Assembly: GCA_964641965.1 (NCBI GenBank) | Contig: CAZXLD010000023.1 | Location: 1 to 64,000 of the forward strand | DNA length: 64,000 nt | From: JAJDFU01 sp964641965 | GTDB taxonomy: Bacteria; Bacteroidota; Bacteroidia; Chitinophagales; Saprospiraceae | Direction of reading: 5' to 3' | Part shown: positions 25,617-34,936 of the stretch, in pieces | Layout: each line of letters opens with the position of its first letter | Numbering within the stretch: position 1 is the stretch's first letter | Translations under genes and position numbers: made by a program | Notes under the pieces: generated by a model | What the model was told of the DNA's origin: nothing | The model's database searches: none | What the model saw: the letters and a program-made list of their open reading frames with translations, nothing else

Positions 25617-27197
25617 TTATGGGTTTTGTCGAACATAAATGGCAAAGTCCTTTTCAGCCGAAAGCTTAGGGATAATTTCCGGATGCTGGGGCTTTCCTTT
25701 TTGGTTTTTCACCATGGTAGGCACCCGGCTTTCCAGGTAAGAAAACAATTCCCCTATGGTGACAATACCGTCTTTTTTCTGCAGATCAGCCATTCCTTGC
25801 TTCAACCCTTCTACAATCGATTCGGTAAAGGCCCCATTTTTCCAGGCCTCATCTTCATAGGAATACTCCTCCTTGCGACTAGAGGTCACAATGATCGTAG
25901 CATCCTTGACCTGATTCAACTGAAAAATTGCCTGATTAATGGCTTCCGGATCTATGGAAACCCCTTTCTCTCCGGAAGCGGCTGCACTATGGCAGGCATC
26001 AATCAAGATAACCTTTTTGCAACGAAGCCGGTCCAGCCGGTTGGTGATATCTTCTTTAAAATTGACGGAGGTAATATCCTTGGCCGAGGGATCGTAATCA
26101 TTCCCCTGGATCCAAAAATTATTGTCCATGATAAACCCGTGCGAGGAAATAAACAGCAGCACTAAGTCATTGGCTTTAATCTCCCCAAAGCGCTGTTTGG
26201 CTTCCAACCGGGCAACCGCTTTTTTAATTGCTGTAGTTGAAGCTTCTTTCCCAATCAAAGGCTGGATCTCTACCTTGCCAAACAAGCTTGGTTTTTCTTT
26301 TAGAGGCTGAAACAATTGCACAATATCTTTTGCATCTGCTGAGGAATACATCAGGTCACGCTGCACCCCAATAGAAATCAGATGCAGATCCGGAGCCGTA
26401 AGGGGCACATAGGAGAACTTTAATACTTCTGAAGCAGCTCCCCTAGCCTTTAATTGAAGAGTCTGAAAAGCAGAAGAGTTTTGCACCGGCAATACATCTG
26501 AGAAATAAAATTTTCCAGCCTCACCGGTCAAAGTAGCAGCCGAACTGGGAGCAAAAGAAGTCCCATTGTAAATCAATTGGAGTTCCTGTAAGTCTAATCG
26601 GCCAAATGTTTCAATATTTAACGAAATCCGAAACTGGTCCTGATTGAGGATATAAGGATCACCAGCCAAGGCAAACAGATTGGGTACGGACCAATTGACC
26701 TTGGTTTCCAAGTCTTTGGAGATTCGAATAAACCGAACCGGCGCCTCTACGCGTGATCCATCCGAGCTGGTAATCTCAACCCGCACAATGTTAATATCCC
26801 GATTTCGATTGAGCTTAATCCTTCGGCGAAAAAGAAATTCTCCTTTCTTGGAAGCTAGGTTTACTTCCCCCGACTTGGAGCCGGCCAGGTTGATGTTATC
26901 TAAAATAACTTGGAAAGAAGAATCCGTTAAGGGGCTTGAAGATTGTACTTTCATTTCCAGTACTACCTCGTCAAATGCTGAGATTTCGGTTGCCTTAGGG
27001 TAAATCCATTCTACGGTAATCGTTTCCGCTTTGCCGCGCATCACCGGTTTTGCCCAATCTTCCATTTTGGGCTTGGCTCCGGGATCAGTTTGCCCCTTGT
27101 TGCGCCTTTGGGCATGGAGAACACCAAAGGTCATCGTTAACACGAGTATAAAACATACGATCTTACCCGCTTTCATCTCAAGTTTTAGGCTTTTCAT
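25617..27197 (-). CDS. Secreted caspase-like (C14) protease
   Basis: A 526-residue exported protein with a caspase-fold domain at the C-terminus (~265-520): I-S-I-G-V at its first strand, catalytic His in S-S-H-G-F (about residue 353) and catalytic Cys in I-D-A-C-H-S (about 401). About 230 residues of beta-rich, Ig-like sequence lie ahead of it. A signal peptide ends near L-H-A-Q; the start could be 27197 (MKSLKLEM) or 27176 (MKAGKIV), and only the second begins directly before the hydrophobic core. Caspase-fold proteases of this clan cut after Asp or Arg/Lys; which applies here cannot be read. The start region faces a divergent gene pair that includes a papain-like protease. Confidence 0.88.
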   Translation of the reverse strand: MKSLKLEMKAGKIVCFILVLTMTFGVLHAQRRNKGQTDPGAKPKMEDWAKPVMRGKAETITVEWIYPKATEISAFDEVVLEMKVQSSSPLTDSSFQVILDNINLAGSKSGEVNLASKKGEFLFRRRIKLNRNRDINIVRVEITSSDGSRVEAPVRFIRISKDLETKVNWSVPNLFALAGDPYILNQDQFRISLNIETFGRLDLQELQLIYNGTSFAPSSAATLTGEAGKFYFSDVLPVQNSSAFQTLQLKARGAASEVLKFSYVPLTAPDLHLISIGVQRDLMYSSADAKDIVQLFQPLKEKPSLFGKVEIQPLIGKEASTTAIKKAVARLEAKQRFGEIKANDLVLLFISSHGFIMDNNFWIQGNDYDPSAKDITSVNFKEDITNRLDRLRCKKVILIDACHSAAASGEKGVSIDPEAINQAIFQLNQVKDATIIVTSSRKEEYSYEDEAWKNGAFTESIVEGLKQGMADLQKKDGIVTIGELFSYLESRVPTMVKNQKGKPQHPEIIPKLSAEKDFAIYVRQNP

Positions 27198-27303
27198 AAC
27201 TCGGTGCAGATTTGACCTTCCATATAGATTTATATACTTTTAGCCTGGCCTGCATCTACACTATCAGTCATTTTTATCACTGTACAATATACGCCTAATA
27301 CCT

Positions 27304-27891
27304 ATGGCACAAAAGGCCCTTTTTACTATCGTAATCTTATTGTTTTCCCTTTCCCAATCGGAAGCACAGGTAAGAAAAGCCCTCAATACATTCCTCGGAA
27401 CGGAATTTTTTGATGAATTCACTGCCGCGCGCGATAGAGCGGAGGATGCTGTCTTACAATTTCAGACTATCCAACATCGGTATTCAGATCAAGAGGTACA
27501 AATCATCATAGACTCCTACAATTCCTCCGCTGAGTATTTCAACCGCACACTCTACAACATTAAGGATGACCTCCTGGATAAAAATAAGCGCAAGTACATC
27601 ATTGCCTACCCGGATTCCTATTCCAAGCAGGTAGAGACTGACCTGCGCCGTGCCCAAGAATATTACCAGAATACCTTTCAAAAGGAAATCGTTCAGCTTA
27701 CAGCCGGGGAGATTACAGGCTTTGCCTTTATTGCTATGATACCCGAACTGATCAAGTACATCAAACTAGGTATTCAGGCCATCCAGAAGATCAAGAACGA
27801 ATTCAACAAAATGAATGAAGCCATCCTGGACAAATATTTAATCGAAGAGTATCGGTTTCATACCTGGGATGAAATTACGGCCGGCAGGTAG
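27304..27891 (+). CDS. Hypothetical secreted helical protein
   Basis: I do not recognise this 195-residue protein. A signal peptide ends near S-E-A-Q (residue 22). The mature protein is almost wholly alpha-helical, rich in Gln/Glu/Tyr and without Cys. Near the C-terminus an amphipathic hydrophobic stretch (I-T-G-F-A-F-I-A-M-I-P-E-L-I-K-Y, about 138-153) is followed by a basic helix. This could insert into or lie on a membrane. It is 20 bp upstream of the papain-like protease gene on the same strand, so a substrate, inhibitor or propeptide-like partner of that protease is conceivable; nothing in the sequence proves it. Confidence 0.66.
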   Translation: MAQKALFTIVILLFSLSQSEAQVRKALNTFLGTEFFDEFTAARDRAEDAVLQFQTIQHRYSDQEVQIIIDSYNSSAEYFNRTLYNIKDDLLDKNKRKYIIAYPDSYSKQVETDLRRAQEYYQNTFQKEIVQLTAGEITGFAFIAMIPELIKYIKLGIQAIQKIKNEFNKMNEAILDKYLIEEYRFHTWDEITAGR

Positions 27892-27911
27892 ATTCCTCTA
27901 ACCAATAGTCT

Positions 27912-29387
27912 ATGATCCTCCGAATCAGCATAGGGTTGTTGCTATTTACCCTGATTGGAACCGTACAGGGCCAATTCGGCACCGGCATCCTACTGGATGA
28001 GGAGGCCCTGGAAAAGATACCCACCAAGCCGGATTTTGGTCGCAAAGGGAAACTCGACACTCTACTCAAAGTGGACCTAACGCCTTACTGTCCAAAAGTT
28101 GGCAACCAAGGGCTTTCAAGTACATGTACCGGCTGGGCCATTGGCTACGGGGCTATGACGATCCATCGGGCCATTCAACAAGATTGGAGAGGACAAAGGG
28201 ATAAAATTACCGAGAACGCATTTTCCGCTCTATACATCTACAACCAGATCAAAACCGGCCCAGCCTGCAAGGAGGGTACCTATATTACCAAGGGGTTGGA
28301 ACTTATCCGGGAGAAAGGCAATACGCTCTTTTCCACATTTGAAACTTCAGATTGCGATGCCAAGCCCGGTCCCGAAGAGGTTAAGCAAGCTGCTCCCTTT
28401 CGGGTATCTGATTTCAGAAGGCTTTATGCCAAAGGGGAAACCCATGAACGAAAATTGAGCCAGATCAAATCCAGCCTGGCAGCCGGCAAGCCGGTGGTCA
28501 TCTGCCTGCTACTCAAAGAAGGCTTCCTGAAGCTTCAGGGCCGGGAGTGGTATTTCCCAAATATGGATCCTACCGGGTTGGCTTCTTTGGCCCACGCCAT
28601 GGTAGTGGTCGGCTATGACGATACTCGTGGAAGAGAAGGCGCATTTCAAGTTATGAATAGCTGGGGAACGCGGTGGGGGGAAGATGGATTCATTTGGATC
28701 GGATATAGCGACTTTACCCAGTATTGCCCCTTCGCCTTTGAGTTTTCCACCAACTGGGAAAGCATGGCCGAAGCCATTGATTTCCAAGCCAATGTTAGAT
28801 GTAGATTTCCCCAATTTGACGCCCTTGGAAATTTGTTGCTGCATCGGGATGGCAGCATCCGATATAAAAACCTGCCCCCTACCCTAAAGGAGGGCATCTA
28901 TTACCTGGATAATCGGGATTGGTCGGTCGAAGACATGTACCAATTTGCAGTTGGGGATCTGTCCCGAGAAGGGTTTTTGTACTTGTTCAGTATGGATGCC
29001 TCCGGCAAGATCAACGTACATTGGCCCCGGGACGAACAATTGGACGATAAATTCGAAGGCGTTCACGAAAGTGAAGTGATCTATCCCTTTCTCGACTTTG
29101 AGGTACCCGGTACCGATCAGGTGTTGCAGTTGGAGCAGGCCGGTCAGGAGTGGGTCTGCTTTCTTTTCAGTCAAACTGTTATCCCGAATTTTAATGAACG
29201 GATTCAATCTTTGAAAAATAGTAAAGGCAGTTTACCTGCTCGAGTCCGGGAAGTATTTAAAGAGGTTTTAGCAGATCCCAATCAAATAGTCTTGCAAGAA
29301 GAAACGGTAGGATTTTCTCTGCCTTTTGGAAATGCAGGTACAGTACCTCTTTATTTAACGATGAACGTTTCAGAATCCGGGAAATAA
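27912..29387 (+). CDS. Secreted C1A papain-family cysteine protease
   Basis: A 491-residue exported protein; signal peptide ends near V-Q-G-Q. The C1A catalytic set is intact: Q66 in V-G-N-Q-G, C72 in S-S-T-C-T-G-W-A, H228 in L-A-H-A-M-V-V-V-G-Y and N249 in N-S-W-G-T-R-W-G. Only some 30 residues lie between signal and protease domain, so there is no room for a classic inhibitory propeptide. About 200 residues follow the protease domain; they are Trp- and acid-containing and unrecognised. The upstream secreted helical protein gene is 20 bp away. In Bacteroidota such enzymes are found in envelopes or secreted; the substrate is not known. Confidence 0.88.
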   Translation: MILRISIGLLLFTLIGTVQGQFGTGILLDEEALEKIPTKPDFGRKGKLDTLLKVDLTPYCPKVGNQGLSSTCTGWAIGYGAMTIHRAIQQDWRGQRDKITENAFSALYIYNQIKTGPACKEGTYITKGLELIREKGNTLFSTFETSDCDAKPGPEEVKQAAPFRVSDFRRLYAKGETHERKLSQIKSSLAAGKPVVICLLLKEGFLKLQGREWYFPNMDPTGLASLAHAMVVVGYDDTRGREGAFQVMNSWGTRWGEDGFIWIGYSDFTQYCPFAFEFSTNWESMAEAIDFQANVRCRFPQFDALGNLLLHRDGSIRYKNLPPTLKEGIYYLDNRDWSVEDMYQFAVGDLSREGFLYLFSMDASGKINVHWPRDEQLDDKFEGVHESEVIYPFLDFEVPGTDQVLQLEQAGQEWVCFLFSQTVIPNFNERIQSLKNSKGSLPARVREVFKEVLADPNQIVLQEETVGFSLPFGNAGTVPLYLTMNVSESGK

Positions 29388-29478
29388 TACCGTTAAGGCT
29401 TTGATAAGCACCTTTACAAGGGAGCTTTTCATTTGTAACTTATGCTGAAAGTTGCTTCCCTTAAAAACCTGTAAACCT

Positions 29479-31275
29479 ATGTCTTTCATGAAACCTTTAA
29501 CCTTAAAATTCACCTTCCTGTTGCTCCTCCTGTTAACCACCTGGGTTAATGGTTTTTCCGTTGTCAAATACGATGAAGGAAGGCGCATGATAAACGGCAT
29601 TCAACTGTTGCAGGACAATGAAGACGGCCTGGCGTATTACTATCTGCCCCAATTTCCCAGAATTTCAATAGATGAAGACGGAACCTATGAATTGTTGTGC
29701 ATGAAATACATTGGCCAGGGAGGCAGCGAGACCAATGGTGGTTTATTCCATGCCCTGGTTGAGTTTTCCCTTCCCGATTCCTTGCTGGCCGTGCTTACCG
29801 ATGCGCTTCAGGACGAAGTGCCCGGTGCCCGGATTGTAGGACCGGTTCCCTTGCAACAAGCTCTGGAAGATGGCGAAACCGGAGTGGCCAGCTTTAGTGT
29901 AATCTCAGCCATTTTAAATAATACAGAGGGTGAAAATCCTTTCACGAGTCAGGTAGTTACCTCCGGCTTTGCCCCTTTACTTCCAGGGTCCAAAGCTGCG
30001 ATTGCGGCTAAACTAAGTCAGGAAGGAGCCACCTTACTCTGGGAATCACTACAAGGACCAACCTCCGATGTTTCCGTGGCCATTCGTGGCTATTATGAGG
30101 CTGCAGTCAAAGGATACAATGCTACCGTGAAAGCTGAGGTATCCACCATTTACAATCATATGAGCCGTATCATGAATTTTCAGGAAGGCTATTCCAGGCG
30201 GCAGTTGAGAAAGATTTCGGATCAATTGGTTCAAGACCAGATCCTCGAGATTGATGTTTTTGACCGATCAGAAGGCCTTGGTATCGATAATGACAACATG
30301 GAGGCTATCCTTGAATTGGTAACAGATAAACTGATCGAACTCATTTTTGACGCTGAAACGGGTTGGTCTAAGATGCCCGAGACCGAAGTTGCGGTAGAGC
30401 AAGGCCAAATTCTGGGTAGAAGGGAACGCGGCTTTTTTAGCAAGCTGTTCGGTGGCGATCAGAATGAAAAATACGTATCCGATAACCAATATGTGGTCAA
30501 GAAACGAGAGGACATCAAAGTCAATCGGTTCTACCTAAATCTGAGCAAATCAACCACCGTAAAGGTTCCGGTTTATACGACCGGCAATTTAAGTGGCCTG
30601 TATCAAAGCTTTAATGAGGATGAACGTTACTTCCGCGTCGTCAATCTGGATGATCCCGATTTTCAGAAAAGGGAAGTATTCTTTCAGGTCGATGGCCAAT
30701 TCACAGAATCTTTCAGCGATATTTTGAATTTCGTATCCGTCAATTTCAAAAAGGGCTATCCGGGTGGTCAGCCGGAAGTTTCGAGAGACCTTATGTTTAA
30801 CCGGAAAGATCTAGAGGAAGGCAATGATGTGAAGTCAGTACTCTACCCTAGGCTCGGCGCTACTAATCAGGATTGGTTGGATTATGAGTACCGCATCACC
30901 TGGAGCTTAAAAGGTAGCAATACGACCCTACATTTTCCCTCCAAAAGCCGCTGGGCCAGCACTAAGGATGCGGCAATTTCATTGATTCCTCCGTTTAACA
31001 AACGGCTGATTGAGGTTGATGCGGACCGGTCCCAATTTGAACCTGCAGGCGTCCATTCGGCCAGTATCCGGTTCTTCGTAATCTTGAACGGCAAGGCACA
31101 ACCCCAACGTTCATTGGTATTGAAAAGCACGGACTCTGAGAGTTCCAACCGAATCTCTTTATACCATGATCCAGAAGAACCCATCTTGTATCAGGTAACC
31201 TGGTATACCAAAGATGGCCCTCGGGAGGAAAAACCCGTTGTCCTTAAAGATGATTTCATCCTTTTACTACCCTGA
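29479..31275 (+). CDS. Secreted YYxLP-family paralog 9
   Basis: A 598-residue exported protein of the same family as those at 3.8-24.7 kb, placed 4.7 kb beyond the main run. I start at 29479 (MSFMKPLTL), giving a signal peptide ending near V-N-G; a frame-open upstream ATG at 29452 adds nine residues. YYYLP is at about 53-57, then Y-E-L-L-C-M-K-Y in place of PxFxF, G-G-L-F-H-A-L-V-E-F-S-L, S-G-F-A-P-L-L-P-G-S-K-A-A and T-S-D-V-S-V-A. The C-module opens F-R-V-V-N-L-D-D-P-D-F-Q-K-R-E-V and ends D-D-F-I-L-L-L-P. The Cys before V-N-L is missing. It is convergent with the methyltransferase gene, stops 6 bp apart. Confidence 0.85.
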   Translation: MSFMKPLTLKFTFLLLLLLTTWVNGFSVVKYDEGRRMINGIQLLQDNEDGLAYYYLPQFPRISIDEDGTYELLCMKYIGQGGSETNGGLFHALVEFSLPDSLLAVLTDALQDEVPGARIVGPVPLQQALEDGETGVASFSVISAILNNTEGENPFTSQVVTSGFAPLLPGSKAAIAAKLSQEGATLLWESLQGPTSDVSVAIRGYYEAAVKGYNATVKAEVSTIYNHMSRIMNFQEGYSRRQLRKISDQLVQDQILEIDVFDRSEGLGIDNDNMEAILELVTDKLIELIFDAETGWSKMPETEVAVEQGQILGRRERGFFSKLFGGDQNEKYVSDNQYVVKKREDIKVNRFYLNLSKSTTVKVPVYTTGNLSGLYQSFNEDERYFRVVNLDDPDFQKREVFFQVDGQFTESFSDILNFVSVNFKKGYPGGQPEVSRDLMFNRKDLEEGNDVKSVLYPRLGATNQDWLDYEYRITWSLKGSNTTLHFPSKSRWASTKDAAISLIPPFNKRLIEVDADRSQFEPAGVHSASIRFFVILNGKAQPQRSLVLKSTDSESSNRISLYHDPEEPILYQVTWYTKDGPREEKPVVLKDDFILLLP

Positions 31276-31281
31276 CATCAG

Positions 31282-31818
31282 CTAACCACCAAACTTCCAC
31301 TGCCTGAACAACTCCCAAACCGTAATACCCAGGCAAACGGAAACATTTAGAGAATGCTTGGTTCCAAACTGAGGAATTTCAAGCACCTGATCAAGTAGTG
31401 GCAGCGCATCCGCACTAAGCCCTTGTACCTCATTGCCAAAAACCAATGCAATTTTTTGCCGGGTTGGCATGCTGAAGTTTTGCAAAGGCTGGCTCTCATC
31501 CGTTTGTTCCACCCCTACCAGAAAATACCCATCTGCCTTCAGGCGCCTGAGCAATACGGTCACTGCCTGTTCGTAAGTCCAGGGCATAGTAGCATCCGCG
31601 CCAATGGCGGTCTTCAACACCTCTCGATGAGGTGGCTGGACGCTGATTCCAGTCAGATAAATATGCTCCAAGGCAAAAGCGTCGGCGGTTCGGAAAGCGG
31701 ATCCTACATTTAAACCGGACCGGATATTATCCAATACCAGCGCTATAGGTGCCTTGGGCGCCTTTTCAAAATCTGATGCACTTAACCGCCCGAGCTCTTC
31801 CAGCTTGAGTTTTCTCAT
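31282..31818 (-). CDS. TrmH/SpoU-family RNA 2'-O-methyltransferase
   Basis: A 178-residue SAM-dependent RNA ribose methyltransferase of the SPOUT class. The three SpoU motifs are visible: N-I-R-S-G-L-N-V-G-S-A-F-R-T-A-D near residues 31-46, L-V-F-G-N-E-V-Q-G-L near 128-137, and L-N-V-S-V-C-L-G-I near 157-165, which make the knotted SAM site. It lacks the extra N-terminal RNA-binding domain of RlmB-type members, so it is closest in length to the short TrmH/TrmL-like type. Whether it modifies tRNA or rRNA cannot be decided. Its start overlaps the end of the membrane glycosyltransferase gene by 4 bp. Confidence 0.88.
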   Translation of the reverse strand: MRKLKLEELGRLSASDFEKAPKAPIALVLDNIRSGLNVGSAFRTADAFALEHIYLTGISVQPPHREVLKTAIGADATMPWTYEQAVTVLLRRLKADGYFLVGVEQTDESQPLQNFSMPTRQKIALVFGNEVQGLSADALPLLDQVLEIPQFGTKHSLNVSVCLGITVWELFRQWKFGG

Positions 31819-33254
31819 GGCGAATAGGGTCTACGATACAAAATAACCTCCACCAACGGGCTGCGTAACTCGTGTACGATATCCCATTGCTCCAATTCCT
31901 TAAGATCAGTATCGGAAAAATCATTCATGATATTACTGTAAAAGATGATGGAGTCCTGTTGCAGATCAGCTTTGTGGAATCCATCTGTCCGGCCATTCAA
32001 GTCGATCAGTTCCATAGGACCCAGGTTGGGAAAATGAGAACCAATATGATTCACGGCATAATTCTCCTTATCCAAAAATGCAATCATATCTTTTCGTAAC
32101 CCGTAGTAAGGCAGATGCGCTAGGGTCGCATCCCAACCCTGTGACATCTGCTTGGGGTAAACCCAGGTATTCCCTAAAAGCAAACCAACCAAAGCCGTCC
32201 ATTTTAGCGGTTGTAACAACCGTTCAGGTCGATGCTCCTTACAAACTGCAACGAAAAGCAGGGTGAACGAAAGAAAAACCGGCAACAGGTAGCGATGCAT
32301 ATGTAGTCCCTGGTACAGCAGGAAAGTAGGCAGCGTCACCAGAGTCATGACTAAGAATAACAGAAGTGTATCCCGGGTTTTGCCTGCCACTGCATGTAAC
32401 CTGGGCAATCCCTTTCGCCAAACCAGAATAAGCAGAATGATCCATAAGGTAATGCGACCAAAATCCACCATTCTCCATAGATAAACTACCAGGTTGCGCA
32501 ACATGCCGGTCCAATCGGCTAGTATAAATCCAGGTGCCCATTCAGAATCTGCATGATAGCCGATCCACCCCGCTTCCCGATAGTGCCAAATCAAAAAGGT
32601 TAGGGCCAACAGGCCTGAAGGAGTAAACACTATGAACCGCTTCACTACATAAGATAGGGGTAGAGAAGATCTAAAATACCGGAGCGCGATATCATAGCAA
32701 AACAAGCCTGCTGCAATCATCATGCCGCGGGTACTGATCACGGCCAGGCCCATCGCCGCCAGCCCTAGTGTCATAGACTGATTTTTCCAAATGGACCAGA
32801 CGCCAAGTAGGAAAAAAAAGGTCAACACTACATCCGGGCTCACCAAGGTCAGTTGACTAGCCAGCACAGGGTCCGCCAGCAGAAGGAGCATCCCCCAATA
32901 AAAGACCTGGCGCACTTCAATTTCGCGAATCAAATGGTAACTCAGCCAACCGATCCCCAGGGCAAATGGCATCATTACCAGATGACTTACCCAGAGGCTC
33001 TTTCCAAACAAGAGCCACAAGCCGGCAATAGCCATTCCAAAGGTAGGCGGATGCCCCGAGTCAATAGATTCGGGAAGTAATAATTCCTTAAAACCGGTTT
33101 GGTAATAATGGTGCGCATGTTTGGAAGCCAGCTGAACTGTATCCCAGAAAAAAGCATGATGGAGCGAAACCAAAACGTACAAGGCTGGCAGCCCAAAAGC
33201 GATCACCCAGGGAGACCATTGAATAAACGAAAATCTTGCCCCTTTCGAGCTCAT
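31815..33254 (-). CDS. GT-C/ArnT-like membrane glycosyltransferase
   Basis: A 479-residue inner-membrane protein with some ten to twelve hydrophobic helices, resembling the GT-C fold (PMT/ArnT, family 39-like). The N-terminal loop has F-F-W-D-T-V-Q-L with the Asp at the place of the catalytic acid in GT-C enzymes, and D-S-G-H-P-P, the G-H-P-P motif being common to this group. The last ~100 residues are soluble and face the exterior. It would transfer a sugar from a polyprenyl-phosphate donor; donor and acceptor are unknown. It overlaps both the upstream CTP synthase and the downstream methyltransferase by 4 bp, so the three form a compact operon. Confidence 0.75.
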   Translation of the reverse strand: MSSKGARFSFIQWSPWVIAFGLPALYVLVSLHHAFFWDTVQLASKHAHHYYQTGFKELLLPESIDSGHPPTFGMAIAGLWLLFGKSLWVSHLVMMPFALGIGWLSYHLIREIEVRQVFYWGMLLLLADPVLASQLTLVSPDVVLTFFFLLGVWSIWKNQSMTLGLAAMGLAVISTRGMMIAAGLFCYDIALRYFRSSLPLSYVVKRFIVFTPSGLLALTFLIWHYREAGWIGYHADSEWAPGFILADWTGMLRNLVVYLWRMVDFGRITLWIILLILVWRKGLPRLHAVAGKTRDTLLLFLVMTLVTLPTFLLYQGLHMHRYLLPVFLSFTLLFVAVCKEHRPERLLQPLKWTALVGLLLGNTWVYPKQMSQGWDATLAHLPYYGLRKDMIAFLDKENYAVNHIGSHFPNLGPMELIDLNGRTDGFHKADLQQDSIIFYSNIMNDFSDTDLKELEQWDIVHELRSPLVEVILYRRPYSP

Positions 33255-34870
33255 GTGCAGGATTGCTTGTAGGCCAAGGCTGCTTGTATAAAGCCAACAA
33301 ACAAAGGATGCGGGGTTTCGACAGTACTTTTCAACTCCGGGTGAAATTGAACTCCCACAAACCAGGGATGGTCCTCGTACTCCACAATTTCTACCAGTCC
33401 AGAATCAGGATTAATCCCGGTTGCAACAAGCCCGGAAGCTTCAAATTGCTCCTGGAAGGCATTATTGAATTCATAACGGTGGCGGTGGCGCTCACTGATA
33501 TGGAGCTTGCCATAGGCGGCTGCTGAGCGGGAACCTCGTTTAATTTCACATTCGTAGGCACCCAGGCGCATCGTACCTCCCTTGCGGGTAATTTTCTTTT
33601 GGTCGGGCATCAAGTCAATGACAGGGAAAGGCGTTTGAGGGGCTACCTCCGTACTGGAACTCCCCTCCATGCGGATCACGTTTCTAGCAACTTCCACCAC
33701 AGCGCATTGCATACCGAGGCAGATACCAAAAAAAGGTATGCCCTTTTCCCGCACAAATTGGATAGCATGGATCTTTCCATCGATCCCGCGTTCTCCAAAG
33801 CCGGGTGCAACCAACACTCCATCCAACTCCCCTAAATGCTTTTCCATATCCCGTTCGGCGCCCTCTAAATGCTCGGCATGTATAGGTACTACTTCGACCC
33901 GGGTTTCATTCACAGCTCCAGCATGTACAAAAGCTTCGTGAATGGACTTATAGGCATCCGGGAGCTCATTGTACTTCCCCACCAAACCGATTCGGACCTG
34001 GTAGGTTGGGCTTTTTAATTTACCTAAAAAGGTTTTCCAGGCTGAGAGATTGGGCTCTCGGCGATCGGGCAGCCGCAATTTCGAAATCACTGTCCGGTCC
34101 AGCTTTTCCTTGAGCATGAGCAAGGGAACGTCGTAGATGCTTTCCGCATCAATGGCCTCGATTACACTGCCTACATCGACGTTGCAAAATAAGGCCAGCT
34201 TGCGCCGGATATCCATCGTGAGTGGATGTTCAGTCCGACACACTAAAATGTCCGCCTGAATTCCTGTGTTGAGCAATTCCTTTACAGAATGCTGGGTGGG
34301 CTTCGTTTTTAATTCTTTAGCAGCACTTAAATAAGGGACCAGGGTAAGGTGAATGACCAGGCAATTATCCAAGCCTAGTTCCCAGCGTATTTGGCGCAGC
34401 GATTCCAGGTAAGGCAGGCTTTCGATATCCCCCACAGTACCACCCAACTCCGTAATGACAATGTCGTAATCCCCACTTTGCTCCAACAGCTGGACCCTTC
34501 GTTTGATTTCATCGGTTATATGAGGCACTACCTGAACGGTTTTCCCCAGGTAGTCTCCCGAGCGTTCTTTGGTTATAACGGTTTGATAAATTCGTCCGGT
34601 GGTAACATTATTCGCTTGTGAAGTGGGTCGATTCAAGAAACGCTCGTAATGCCCCAAGTCCAGGTCGGTCTCGGCTCCATCGTCCGTTACATAACATTCG
34701 CCGTGTTCATAGGGATTTAAGGTGCCGGGATCGACATTGATGTACGGATCAAACTTCTGAATGGTAACCGCAAAACCCCTGGCCTGGAGCAATTTGGCTA
34801 GTGATGCAGCAATGATTCCCTTCCCTAATGAAGAGGTGACGCCCCCCGTAACGAAGATATATTTGGTCAT
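33251..34870 (-). CDS. pyrG: CTP synthase
   Basis: Makes CTP from UTP with ATP and glutamine in the cytoplasm. The 539-residue length is normal. The synthase domain opens with F-V-T-G-G-V-T-S-S-L-G-K-G and has D-P-Y-I-N-V-D-P-G-T-L-N-P and E-L-G-G-T-V-G-D-I-E; the glutamine amidotransferase domain has G-I-C-L-G-M-Q-C with the nucleophile Cys (about residue 381) and V-Q-F-H-P-E for the His/Glu pair. It leads an operon with the GT-C-like protein and the SpoU methyltransferase. A TATCTTTG element sits 59 bp upstream on its strand. Confidence 0.97.
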   Translation of the reverse strand: MTKYIFVTGGVTSSLGKGIIAASLAKLLQARGFAVTIQKFDPYINVDPGTLNPYEHGECYVTDDGAETDLDLGHYERFLNRPTSQANNVTTGRIYQTVITKERSGDYLGKTVQVVPHITDEIKRRVQLLEQSGDYDIVITELGGTVGDIESLPYLESLRQIRWELGLDNCLVIHLTLVPYLSAAKELKTKPTQHSVKELLNTGIQADILVCRTEHPLTMDIRRKLALFCNVDVGSVIEAIDAESIYDVPLLMLKEKLDRTVISKLRLPDRREPNLSAWKTFLGKLKSPTYQVRIGLVGKYNELPDAYKSIHEAFVHAGAVNETRVEVVPIHAEHLEGAERDMEKHLGELDGVLVAPGFGERGIDGKIHAIQFVREKGIPFFGICLGMQCAVVEVARNVIRMEGSSSTEVAPQTPFPVIDLMPDQKKITRKGGTMRLGAYECEIKRGSRSAAAYGKLHISERHRHRYEFNNAFQEQFEASGLVATGINPDSGLVEIVEYEDHPWFVGVQFHPELKSTVETPHPLFVGFIQAALAYKQSCT

Positions 34871-34928
34871 GCTTTTCTCTTTACCAAAGAAGGCTTGGTT
34901 AGGCTGTCTTTGGTGATGTTACGGGATG

Positions 34929-34936
34929 CAAAGATA
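34929..34936 (-). promoter_or_regulatory. Candidate -7 element for pyrG
   Basis: On the - strand this reads TATCTTTG, a full match to TAnnTTTG, 59 bp upstream of the pyrG start. No good TTG lies 17-23 bp further upstream; the rest of the gap up to the next gene (34871-35145) shows nothing else I can name. Confidence 0.4.

Noticed and set aside
3846..31275. Type IX secretion cargo tails on the secreted paralogs and PKD protein
   Set aside because: None of the C-termini shows the type A sorting domain pattern (for example a G-x-Y-x-V strand and a final K-V-x-K-like end); the long paralogs end in a hydrophobic strand and D-E-x-P instead.
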